The position numbers were made by a program, and so were the translations under genes. Shown here in pieces: positions 24,934 to 32,729 of a DNA stretch of 64,000 nucleotides; position 1 is the stretch's first letter, and every line of letters starts with the position of its first letter. Source of the DNA: UBA8514 sp034933685 (GTDB lineage Bacteria; Bacillota; Clostridia; Lachnospirales; Anaerotignaceae); contig JAYFNB010000005.1 of the NCBI GenBank assembly GCA_034933685.1, forward strand, positions 124,001-188,000. The letters run 5' to 3'. The notes under the pieces were generated by a model. The model saw nothing but the letters and a program-made list of their open reading frames with translations, was not told the DNA's origin and searched no databases.

Positions 24934-26016
24934 TTATTTAGAAGCTTTTACCTTTATCCACAACTCGGATAATTTCTGCTTTAAAACTGCATTGTCTTCA
25001 AATACTTCGTCTTTTTCAAATCCTGTTCGTGGCAAGTATGCTTCATTTTCATAATACAATCCACCCTGCGCTGTCATTTCGTCCAATACCTCTTGGTTGC
25101 TTGAAGCATAGCCAACAGTTTCTGAATTGCCATATGAAGCATCGTAGGTAAGCACATAATTAATGAACTCGTGCGCAAGTTCAGGATTTTCTGAATTTGC
25201 AGGAATTACCATGGAATCACTCCATACATTTGTACCTTCTTTTGGCATAATGAAGCCCATATCTGGGTTTTCATCCAAAACAACCGTTGCATCTCCACTG
25301 TATACAACTGCTAAATCCTTGTCCCCGTTCATCATGTTGTCAATAACTTCATCCGTAACGTAGGTAGGATCCATTGTATCGTTTAATTCTTTAAGCCACT
25401 GGTAAGCCTCTTCAATTTCGCCTTCATCTTCTGTATTCATAGAATAACCCAACGCCTTTAGGGCAACCATGAAGGAATCCCTTTCCGAGTCATACATATA
25501 AATTTTGCCCTTGTAGTCTGTATTTTTCAGTATATTAAAACCCTGTTCCTCAATTAATTCTTTTGGTACATTATTTTTGTTGTAAACAATGCCAACACTG
25601 CCCCAAAAATAAGGTACGGTGTACTGGTTGTCTGGGTCAACATCAGTGCTTGGCAAGCCCTCTGCAAGGTTTTTGATATTTGGTATTTTGTTTTTATCCA
25701 ACTTCATTAAAGAGTTTTCCTTAATCAATCTTTCAATCATATAGTCCGATGGAACTATAACATCATAAGCATCTCCTGCCTGAAGCTTTGTGTACATCAT
25801 TTCGTTAGAGTCAAAATATTCGACAATAACCTTTGCTCCAAACTGGTCCTCAAAGTCCGAAATAAGATTTTCGCCCATGTATTCGCCCCAGTTATAAAGC
25901 TTTAAGGTGTCAGAGCTGTATTTACCCTCTTTCGCTCCTCCAGTAGTTTTCGATGAGCCGCCGCAGCCGCTTACCAAAAGTGCTGTTCCTAATAATAATG
26001 CAATCAATTTTTTCAT
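24934..26016 (-). CDS. potD: Spermidine/putrescine ABC transporter, substrate-binding protein
   Basis: Extracytoplasmic lipoprotein of 360 aa. The signal peptide ends in the lipobox LLVSGCGGS (Cys near 18). The mature part opens with LKLYNWGEYMGENLISDFEDQFGAKVIVEYFDSNE, the PotD/PotF pattern, and contains VPSDYMIERL, VPYFWGSVGIVYNKN and AVVYSGDA. It is the last gene of the pot operon, and its ATG overlaps the potC stop (ATGA). Polyamine specificity follows from the family; aromatic and acidic ligand residues would need alignment. Confidence 0.94.
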   Translation of the reverse strand: MKKLIALLLGTALLVSGCGGSSKTTGGAKEGKYSSDTLKLYNWGEYMGENLISDFEDQFGAKVIVEYFDSNEMMYTKLQAGDAYDVIVPSDYMIERLIKENSLMKLDKNKIPNIKNLAEGLPSTDVDPDNQYTVPYFWGSVGIVYNKNNVPKELIEEQGFNILKNTDYKGKIYMYDSERDSFMVALKALGYSMNTEDEGEIEEAYQWLKELNDTMDPTYVTDEVIDNMMNGDKDLAVVYSGDATVVLDENPDMGFIMPKEGTNVWSDSMVIPANSENPELAHEFINYVLTYDASYGNSETVGYASSNQEVLDEMTAQGGLYYENEAYLPRTGFEKDEVFEDNAVLKQKLSELWIKVKASK

Positions 26017-26801
26017 TTTACTTGTTTCCTTTCTTTAATTAGTGGAATTATATTAATTAACACCAGCACAATTGTTATAAGTAAAATAATAATTGTAGAA
26101 AGTGCGTTAATCGATGGGTTTATGCGTTTGCTCATAGTGTATACCATAATAGAAATATTGTTAACACCATTGCCAGTAACAAAGTAAGATATTATAAAAT
26201 CATCAAAACTCATAGTAAACGCAATAAGTGCTCCAGAAATGATTCCTGGCATTATCTGTGGAACAATTACCTTTATAAGTGCCTGAAATGGAGTTGCACC
26301 TAAGTCCATACATGCGTCGGCAAGGTTAGGGTCAAGACGTCTAAGCTTTGGTGTAACACTTAACATCACGTAAGGTATACAAAACATAATATGTGCCAAA
26401 AGCATTGTAACGAAACCTTTTTTTATTCCAAGAGAACTAAAAAACATAAGAAGTCCAATTGCAGTTACAATTTCTGGGTTCATAATAGGCAAATCATTTG
26501 TGCGTTCCACCATAGTTTTAAGCACATTGTTGCTTTTAGATAACCCGATGGCAGTAATTGTTCCCACAATTGTTGAAACTATTGTTGCAATAACAGCAAT
26601 CAGCACAGTGTATACAACGCCACTCATCATGTCACTGCTGCTAAACATTTTTTCATACCACCTAAGGGAAAATCCACTTAAATGAGTAAGAGATTTATTC
26701 CCATTAAAGGAAAAAATAACGGTATAAATAATAGGCGCATAGAAAAACAAAAGCATTATTCCTATAAATATTTGTGATAATATTTTTCTTTCTTTTTTCA
26801 T
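26013..26801 (-). CDS. potC: Spermidine/putrescine ABC transporter, permease PotC
   Basis: Inner-membrane permease of 262 aa with six helices. The coupling EAA loop is ADACMDLGATPFQALIKVIVPQI; the N-terminal IVFSFNGNKSL-type segment is characteristic of PotC. It overlaps potB upstream and potD downstream by 4 nt each (ATGA), so it is translated with both. Confidence 0.93.
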   Translation of the reverse strand: MKKERKILSQIFIGIMLLFFYAPIIYTVIFSFNGNKSLTHLSGFSLRWYEKMFSSSDMMSGVVYTVLIAVIATIVSTIVGTITAIGLSKSNNVLKTMVERTNDLPIMNPEIVTAIGLLMFFSSLGIKKGFVTMLLAHIMFCIPYVMLSVTPKLRRLDPNLADACMDLGATPFQALIKVIVPQIMPGIISGALIAFTMSFDDFIISYFVTGNGVNNISIMVYTMSKRINPSINALSTIIILLITIVLVLINIIPLIKERKQVK

Positions 26802-27640
26802 TTTGCACCGCCCGTCTTTGCACTGGTGTCCTTATCAACACGCTTAGCAATATACATAGACAACATAATGATAATTGCCATAATAAGAGATATTGCGGAA
26901 CCAAAATTCCAGTTTCCAGATGTAAGGAACTGGCTTTCAATTACGTTGCCAATAAGCACATACTGACCACCGCCCAAAAGCTTTGGAATAAAAAAGCTTG
27001 AAACAGCCGGCAAAAACACCAATGTAATTCCGCTTATAACCCCTGGAAGTGATAACGGAAGCGTAATTTTAAGAAATCTTTGCACCTTGTTTGCCCCAAG
27101 GTCATTGGCAGCATCTAAAAGGCTTTTATCCATTTTTGTAAGAGAAGTATAAATTTGCAAAATCATAAAAGGAATAAAGTTATAAACCATGCCCAGCACA
27201 ACGGCAAAGCTTGTATGAAGCATTTTAATTGGAGCTATTCCAAAGTAACCCAAAATTGTATTTATAACTCCGTCGTCCTGTAAAATACCCATCCACGCAT
27301 AGGTACGCACAAGCATGTTAATCCACATAGGAATGGTAATAAGCAAAACCAGCATTGTTTTTGCCTTTGGGTTTGCATTGGCAATTATATATGCCGCAGG
27401 ATACCCTAACAAAATACATATTACAGTTGTTACAACTGCAATTATAAGGGAACGTTCAAGCACATCAATAAAAATTGGGTCACTGAAAAAATATGTGAAG
27501 TTTTCTAAGGTAAATCTGAATGTTGTTACGTCATTGCCTTTTTTTGTAAATGCATACATAACTATTAAAAGCATTGGAAGCACAATCATAATGGCTATCC
27601 ATACCACATATGGGTATGCCATGTTGCGGAATTGCTTCAT
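26798..27640 (-). CDS. potB: Spermidine/putrescine ABC transporter, permease PotB
   Basis: Inner-membrane permease of 280 aa with six helices and the EAA loop DAANDLGANKVQRFLKITLPLSLPG. It pairs with PotC to form the channel energised by PotA. AAGGAGG lies 8 nt before the ATG. The potA stop is 2 nt upstream. Confidence 0.94.
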   Translation of the reverse strand: MKQFRNMAYPYVVWIAIMIVLPMLLIVMYAFTKKGNDVTTFRFTLENFTYFFSDPIFIDVLERSLIIAVVTTVICILLGYPAAYIIANANPKAKTMLVLLITIPMWINMLVRTYAWMGILQDDGVINTILGYFGIAPIKMLHTSFAVVLGMVYNFIPFMILQIYTSLTKMDKSLLDAANDLGANKVQRFLKITLPLSLPGVISGITLVFLPAVSSFFIPKLLGGGQYVLIGNVIESQFLTSGNWNFGSAISLIMAIIIMLSMYIAKRVDKDTSAKTGGAK

Positions 27641-27642
27641 AA

Positions 27643-29214
27643 TCAGTATCCTCCTTTGCTCATTATATGTAAATCCTCTGGGCTGAACATCAACCCAACA
27701 ACCTCGTCCACCTTATATTCGTCAGTGGTGTCTACCTTATACTGATAACCCTCTGTTTTAAAAGTAACTTCATAATCACCCTCTACTATATTTTCAGGGT
27801 CAAAGCTATATGCAACCTCGGTAATCTCCACTGCACTGTCGTCCTCTAAACTCCAAGCAGAGGCGTTTGCCCAAGTTTTAAGGTCTGTTTCAAGGGCAAT
27901 GCTTTCTTTAATCTCATCTATCTTTTTAAAGAAATTAACGGCGAAAATTTCCTCTTGATATTCATTGCTTACAATACGGTTTTCATCACGAACAATCATA
28001 TTTGCCGCCGCCATTGTTCCTGCCGCTGTGGAAAACGTAACCGGATAAATTCCGTTTTTCGCCTCAATATGATATTCAACTTTATTAATGGAAATTAGGC
28101 TGTCTGTATCTGGATTCCAGGCTTGGGCATCAGCACGTGCAATAATGTCTGCATCTGCAAGCTCCTCAACGTCATTTACGTCCAAATAAAAATCGTTAGC
28201 GCTGATTTTTTCGTTAGCTTCGGTATTGAACACAGGCTTGTCTTCAGACACACGCATTTTTACTGTTATACTTGTTCCTGCACGGGTTTCCACAATGGTT
28301 TCATAATGTACACCCTTAAATAAAACAGATTTAACAACACCTTTAAGCATACCCTTCTCTTTTGGTACAATATCCAAATCCTCTGGACGAATAACCACAT
28401 CAACCTTTTCGTTTTCGGCAAAACCCCGGTCAACGCAGGTGAATTTTTTGTCCTCAAACATTACCTCATTGTCCCTAAGCATAATGCCATCAATAATATT
28501 GCTTTCACCAATGAAATTTGCAACAAATTCGTTTACAGGCTCGTTGTAAATATCTGTAGGGCTTCCAATTTGCTGTATTTCACCGTCCTTCATAACAACA
28601 ATTTTGTCACTCATTGTAAGGGCTTCCTCTTGGTCATGGGTAACATAAATAAAGGTAATGCCTACTTCCTTTTGAATTTTTTTAAGCTCCTGCTGCATTT
28701 CTTTTCTAAGCTTTAAATCCAAGGCACCAAGAGGTTCGTCAAGCAAAAGCACCATTGGTTCGTTTACAAGGGCACGGGCAATAGCAACTCTCTGCTGTTG
28801 ACCACCGCTCATTTCAGTAACACTTCTTTTGCCGTAATCTTCAAGGTTAACCAGCTTTAGCATACGCATAACCTTTTGTTCAATAATGTCTTTTGGCTCT
28901 TTTTTAATTTTTAGACCAAATGCTACGTTATCGTAAACATTCATATGCGGAAACAGTGCATATTTTTGAAAGACGGTGTTTATTTCCCTTTTGTATGGAG
29001 GTACATTGCTTATTTCCTCGTTGTCAAAAATAACCTGACCCTCTGTTTGGTTAAGAAAACCGCCCAAAATTCTTAAAAGAGTAGTCTTTCCACAACCCGA
29101 AGGACCCAGCAATGTTACAAACTCGTTCTCGTAAATATCAAGATTAATACCTCTTAAAACTATTTGACCATTAAAGTCTTTTACTATATTTTTAAACTGA
29201 ATAAGCTTTCGCAT
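27643..29214 (-). CDS. potA: Polyamine ABC transporter ATPase PotA with inserted Ig-like repeats
   Basis: Cytoplasmic ATPase of 523 aa, against about 350-380 for the family. The nucleotide-binding domain is standard: Walker A GPSGCGKT (38-45), signature MSGGQQQRV (135-143), Walker B LLLDEP, switch His in THD. A TOBE domain follows (about 236-320). At about residue 325 the TOBE sequence is broken by some 175 residues and resumes at 504 with EVVGLMFSPEDLHIMSKGG. The insert holds two related units (about 351-400 and 436-490), each with A-x-AW..., then a V-x-Y strand and G-x-Y-x-VTF-x-T, an Ig-like pattern. ATG at 29214 after GGAGG is chosen over an upstream frame to 29262. Reading frame is intact throughout. 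Confidence 0.92.
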   Translation of the reverse strand: MRKLIQFKNIVKDFNGQIVLRGINLDIYENEFVTLLGPSGCGKTTLLRILGGFLNQTEGQVIFDNEEISNVPPYKREINTVFQKYALFPHMNVYDNVAFGLKIKKEPKDIIEQKVMRMLKLVNLEDYGKRSVTEMSGGQQQRVAIARALVNEPMVLLLDEPLGALDLKLRKEMQQELKKIQKEVGITFIYVTHDQEEALTMSDKIVVMKDGEIQQIGSPTDIYNEPVNEFVANFIGESNIIDGIMLRDNEVMFEDKKFTCVDRGFAENEKVDVVIRPEDLDIVPKEKGMLKGVVKSVLFKGVHYETIVETRAGTSITVKMRVSEDKPVFNTEANEKISANDFYLDVNDVEELADADIIARADAQAWNPDTDSLISINKVEYHIEAKNGIYPVTFSTAAGTMAAANMIVRDENRIVSNEYQEEIFAVNFFKKIDEIKESIALETDLKTWANASAWSLEDDSAVEITEVAYSFDPENIVEGDYEVTFKTEGYQYKVDTTDEYKVDEVVGLMFSPEDLHIMSKGGY

Positions 29215-29350
29215 TTTCGTCCTCCTATAACAACGCTGTAACATACATATAAACTCTTGCAACTCTTTATTTTATTATATAACAAAATCTTTGCAATTGG
29301 GGCAAAAAAACCTGTTTCAACAATCATTTTCATAAGTAGTATTGTAATTT

Positions 29351-29418
29351 TTGAAATATATTGCAAGGAAACCTTACATTATTATACTATGCAAGTGTTT
29401 TTTTGCAATATATTGTAA
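29351..29418 (-). promoter_or_regulatory. potA promoter bracketed by two 16-bp palindromes
   Basis: Minus-strand TATAAT (29386-29381) has TTGCAA (29408-29403) 16 bp upstream. TTGCAATATATTGTAA (29403-29418) overlaps the -35, and TTGAAATATATTGCAA (29351-29366) lies about 15 bp past the -10. Both are one change away from the perfect palindrome TTGCAATATATTGCAA, with centres 52 bp (about five helical turns) apart. This suggests a dimeric regulator binding both sites. Confidence 0.65.
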
Positions 29419-29437
29419 AGAAATATCCTTTAAAGTT

Positions 29438-29466
29438 TTGTTATTATGCCGTCATTGTGATAAAAT
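29438..29466 (+). promoter_or_regulatory. Likely promoter of the Cof-type phosphatase gene
   Basis: TTGTTA (29438-29443) and TAAAAT (29461-29466) are 17 bp apart, 33 bp before the start codon. Confidence 0.5.
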
Positions 29467-29499
29467 GAATATAAATAACTATCATGAAAGAGTGATAAA

Positions 29500-30327
29500 A
29501 TGAATTCAAATATAAAACTTGTAGCAACTGACCTTGACGGAACTCTTTTAAACAGCCAAAAACAGCTTACTAAACCCTTGCTTAACGCCATTTACAAACT
29601 GCAAAACAGCGGAGTTGTATTTGTGCCTACAACAGGTCGTGTCTTAAGCTCCGTGCCTGACGAAGTTAAAGAAATTGAGTCCCTTAAATACATAATTACC
29701 TCCAACGGTGCCGCCATAAACAACTTACATACTGGTGAAGAAATTGCAAGTTGCCCTATTCCCCAAAACACCCTAATGCACATCGTAAAAAAAGCTGAAA
29801 ACCTGCCTATAATGATGGAAATATTTTATAAGGGTAACGCTTATACTGAAAAGAAATTTATAGATAATCTTGGCAGCTACGGCGTAATTGGTTGGCATGT
29901 AGACTATGTTCTTTCCACACGCACACCCATAAATAGTACTTTAGAATTCGCCAAGGAAAATTCATCCAAAATAGAAAATATTAACCTCATATTTGCTGAT
30001 GCTAGCCTTCGGCATAATTTTAAACAATATCTTGAAGAAAAGGACTTTGCAACGGTTACAAGTTCTTCACCAAACAATTTGGAAATTACAAATAAGCTTG
30101 CAACAAAGGGGAATGCCTTAAACACCCTATGCAATAAACTTAGTATTTTGCCTTCCCAAGTGGCGGCTTTCGGAGATAGCAGTAACGACTACGACATGCT
30201 TAAATTTGCAGGTCTTAGCGTAGCCATGGAAAACGGAGAAGAACACATAAAAAAAATTGCCAACCACGTAACTAGTTCCTGTGACGAAAACGGCGTTTTA
30301 GCGGCAATTGAACGGTTTATATTCTAA
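29500..30327 (+). CDS. HAD-superfamily Cof-type sugar/nucleotide phosphatase
   Basis: Cytoplasmic phosphatase of 275 aa, Cof/IIB subfamily. Motif I is VATDLDGTLLNS (residues 8-19), motif II the Thr in VPTTGR, motif III the Lys in KGNALNTL, and motif IV AFGDSSNDYDML. A C2-type cap lies between motifs II and III (about 85-190). These enzymes hydrolyse sugar phosphates, FMN or PLP; the substrate is not predictable. It is read divergently from the pot operon and ends in a hairpin that spans its stop codon. Confidence 0.92.
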   Translation: MNSNIKLVATDLDGTLLNSQKQLTKPLLNAIYKLQNSGVVFVPTTGRVLSSVPDEVKEIESLKYIITSNGAAINNLHTGEEIASCPIPQNTLMHIVKKAENLPIMMEIFYKGNAYTEKKFIDNLGSYGVIGWHVDYVLSTRTPINSTLEFAKENSSKIENINLIFADASLRHNFKQYLEEKDFATVTSSSPNNLEITNKLATKGNALNTLCNKLSILPSQVAAFGDSSNDYDMLKFAGLSVAMENGEEHIKKIANHVTSSCDENGVLAAIERFIF

Positions 30328-30346
30328 ATATATTAACCGCTCTTTT
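30313..30346 (+). terminator. Terminator overlapping the stop codon of the Cof-type phosphatase gene
   Basis: CGGTTTATAT and ATATATTAACCG form an AT-rich stem closed by CGGTT/AACCG, followed by CTCTTTTTAT. Confidence 0.55.
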
Positions 30347-30399
30347 TATACCATAGGTTTTGTGATATAATTTACAAAATCATTTTAGGAGGTAACTGT

Positions 30400-31242
30400 A
30401 TGCGTGAAATTGAAACCGCAAAAATAACCGAAGCTGTTAAAAAAATGTGCATTGATGCCAACTATTTTTTAAACAGCGATATATATAATGCACTTGAGTG
30501 TGCAAAAAACAGTGAACCATCACCAATTGGCAAAGAAATGCTGTGCCAGATAACGAAAAATGCAGATATAGCCAAAGCCAACCATGTTCCAATTTGCCAG
30601 GACACTGGCATGGCAATTGTTTTTGTGGAAATCGGACAAGAGGTGCATATTTCTGGTGGTTCACTTGCTGACGCCATAAATGAGGGTGTTCGCCAAGGCT
30701 ACACTGAAGGCTATCTTCGTAAATCTGTTGTAAACGACCCATTTATTAGGGTAAATACCAAAGATAATACCCCAGCCATTATACATTTTAACCTTGTAGA
30801 AGGTGACGGACTTAAAATTGAAATTGCCCCAAAAGGTGCTGGAAGTGAAAACATGAGCAAAATTTTTATGATGAAGCCATCTGACGGAATTGAGGGTGCA
30901 AAACAGGCTATTCTGGATACCATTGAAGCCGCAGGCCCTAACCCATGCCCACCGATGGTAATTGGCGTTGGCTGTGGCGGAAACTTTGAAACAGCGGCAC
31001 TTTTGGCAAAAAAAGCGCTTCTGCGCCCAGTAGGCTCACACAGCGATAAAGAACACATAAAGGAAATGGAAATTGAGCTTTTAGAAAAAATAAACCGCAC
31101 AGGTATTGGCCCACAGGGTTTAGGCGGCAAAACTACAGCCCTTGGCATAAATATTGAAACCTATGCAACACACATAGCTTGTATGCCTATAGCAGTTAAC
31201 ATAAGCTGTCACGTTACACGACATGCAGTATGTAATTTATAA
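30400..31242 (+). CDS. fumA: Class I fumarate hydratase, alpha subunit
   Basis: Oxygen-sensitive 4Fe-4S hydro-lyase subunit of 280 aa, which with the next gene product interconverts fumarate and malate. Cluster cysteines are expected in PICQDTG (Cys66), GVGCGGN and the C-terminal ISCH region. Other landmarks are VNDPFIRVNTKDNTPAIIH and GIGPQGLGGKTT. AGGAGG lies 6 nt before the ATG. L-tartrate dehydratase is closely related, so the substrate could be tartrate, but neighbouring genes do not suggest it. The two-subunit form is typical of anaerobes. Confidence 0.9.
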   Translation: MREIETAKITEAVKKMCIDANYFLNSDIYNALECAKNSEPSPIGKEMLCQITKNADIAKANHVPICQDTGMAIVFVEIGQEVHISGGSLADAINEGVRQGYTEGYLRKSVVNDPFIRVNTKDNTPAIIHFNLVEGDGLKIEIAPKGAGSENMSKIFMMKPSDGIEGAKQAILDTIEAAGPNPCPPMVIGVGCGGNFETAALLAKKALLRPVGSHSDKEHIKEMEIELLEKINRTGIGPQGLGGKTTALGINIETYATHIACMPIAVNISCHVTRHAVCNL

Positions 31243-31256
31243 AGGAGGATTAAAAA

Positions 31257-31808
31257 ATGACAATTAAAGTTACAACGCCCTTAACAAAAGAAAAATCCTC
31301 TGCTTTGCGTGCTGGTGATATTGTTGCAATTACAGGCACTATTTACACCGCAAGAGATGCCGCACATAAACGTATGCTTGAGGACTACGAAAAAAGCGGA
31401 GCTTTCCCATTTGATATGGAAAATGCAATAATTTACTATGCAGGGCCTTCCCCTGCGAAGCCGGGCGAAGTTATTGGCTCTGCAGGGCCTACCACTTCCT
31501 ACCGCATGGATGCCTATGCACCATTTTTACTTGATAAAGGCGAAACTGGCATGATTGGCAAGGGTGCAAGAAATTCTGAAGTATTAGCGGCTATGAAACG
31601 TAACGACGCAGTGTATTTTGCTGCAACAGGCGGTGCTGCTGCATTAATATCCAGTCATATAAAAAAGGCCGAAGTCATTGCTTACGACGACCTTGGTGCA
31701 GAAGCTATTCACAAGCTTTATGTAGAAGATTTTCCATGCGTTGTAGTTGTGGACAGCCTTGGAAATAACCTTTACGAAAGTGAAAAAGCAAAATACAGAA
31801 CTTTATAA
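31257..31808 (+). CDS. fumB: Class I fumarate hydratase, beta subunit
   Basis: Swivelling-domain subunit of 183 aa that completes the active site of the preceding alpha subunit. Signatures are LRAGDIVAITGTIYTARDAAHKR, YYAGPSPAKPGEVIGSAGPTTS and MIGKGARN. It starts 14 nt after the alpha subunit, with AAAGGAGG at 7 nt. An intergenic repeat (copy B) begins 8 nt after its stop and may serve as terminator. Confidence 0.92.
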   Translation: MTIKVTTPLTKEKSSALRAGDIVAITGTIYTARDAAHKRMLEDYEKSGAFPFDMENAIIYYAGPSPAKPGEVIGSAGPTTSYRMDAYAPFLLDKGETGMIGKGARNSEVLAAMKRNDAVYFAATGGAAALISSHIKKAEVIAYDDLGAEAIHKLYVEDFPCVVVVDSLGNNLYESEKAKYRTL

Positions 31809-31816
31809 AGAACAGA

Positions 31817-31914
31817 CCTTGGGCTTTGCCCAAACCCACTTGCTTTTTGAAAAAGCAAGACCAAAAACTTTATTAAACCCGCATTATATGCGGGTTTAGG
31901 GTGGGTCAATATAG
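31817..31914 (+). repeat. Dispersed intergenic repeat, copy B (half-length)
   Basis: CCTTGGGCTTTGCCCAA hairpin, ACCCACTTGC, the GCTTTTT/AAAAAGC hairpin, then AACCCGCATTATATGCGGGTTT and GGTGGGTCAATATAGCAA. It matches the reverse complement of the right half of copies C and D as far as their GGGTCAATGTGGCAATGG. It lies directly after the fumB stop. Confidence 0.85.
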
Positions 31915-31930
31915 CAAACTCTCAAGATTT

Positions 31931-32725
31931 CTACTTTAATTTTCTAACTTCCTCAATAGCTTGTTTCACTACGTTTAAACCTAAAACAGCTTCCTCATCA
32001 AAATTCTTAATATCTGCCTCTATACTAATGGTTTCATCATAACCAAATTCACTTGTAGCTTTTAAAACATCTCTAATCCAATTAAAATCCCTTTGTGCTA
32101 TATAATCTCTGGCATAGTTTTCACCTGTGTGGCTTACGTGCAAGTGCTTAACGTAAGGCATGGCAAAATCTATTTTTGTCAATTCCTCACCCATTACGTC
32201 CATATGGTAAAAATCTAAAACCATTTTAATGTTGTCGTCATTTAATTCTTTCACCATTTCAACTGCATCTTTGGTATAATTACAATAGTCACACATATGC
32301 TTGTGTACTGCCTCATAAAGAACTATTTGTCCATGGCTTTTGGCAACCTCGCTTGTTATCTTCAAAAAGGTTTTTGCCTGCAAATTAGCTTTAGCTAAGT
32401 CATACCCCTGTGGAAGTTTTCTTGCTTTAGGCGCACCAATACCAACCGACCTAACTCCTAACTTTTCTCCTCTTTCACAGAGAATTCGGGCATATTCTTC
32501 CACCTTTTTTTCAGAAAAACCGTCGCCAACAACAGGAACATTTTCGTTACAGTAAGCATTAAAGCCACGTATTGGCAGTTTAATCCTATTTCTAAGTTCA
32601 ACAAGGGAATTAAATTCATCTTGTGCCATGGTATAAATCTCAACTCCAGCAAACTCCACATAATCATAGCCTGCCTCTGCCGCTTTTTCATAATATTTTG
32701 TTGCTATACAGGTCCCTATTTTCAT
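31931..32725 (-). CDS. Sugar phosphate isomerase/epimerase-like TIM-barrel protein
   Basis: Protein of 264 aa of the xylose isomerase-like/AP endonuclease 2 superfamily. Likely metal ligands are Glu in LYEAVHKH, Asp-His in LDFYHMDVMG, His in HLHVSHTGEN and Glu in SIEADI. These proteins isomerise or epimerise sugars or inositols, or act on keto acids. It is the last gene of an operon with an AEC transporter and a CocE-type hydrolase, so it may work on a compound freed by that hydrolase. AAGGAGC lies 8 nt before the ATG. Confidence 0.85.
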   Translation of the reverse strand: MKIGTCIATKYYEKAAEAGYDYVEFAGVEIYTMAQDEFNSLVELRNRIKLPIRGFNAYCNENVPVVGDGFSEKKVEEYARILCERGEKLGVRSVGIGAPKARKLPQGYDLAKANLQAKTFLKITSEVAKSHGQIVLYEAVHKHMCDYCNYTKDAVEMVKELNDDNIKMVLDFYHMDVMGEELTKIDFAMPYVKHLHVSHTGENYARDYIAQRDFNWIRDVLKATSEFGYDETISIEADIKNFDEEAVLGLNVVKQAIEEVRKLK

Positions 32726-32729
32726 TTGT

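Noticed and set aside
27643..29214. Frameshift or gene fusion in potA
   Set aside because: The frame is continuous, the TOBE sequence resumes in frame after the insert and the end FSPEDLHIM is typical, so a domain insertion is the better reading.
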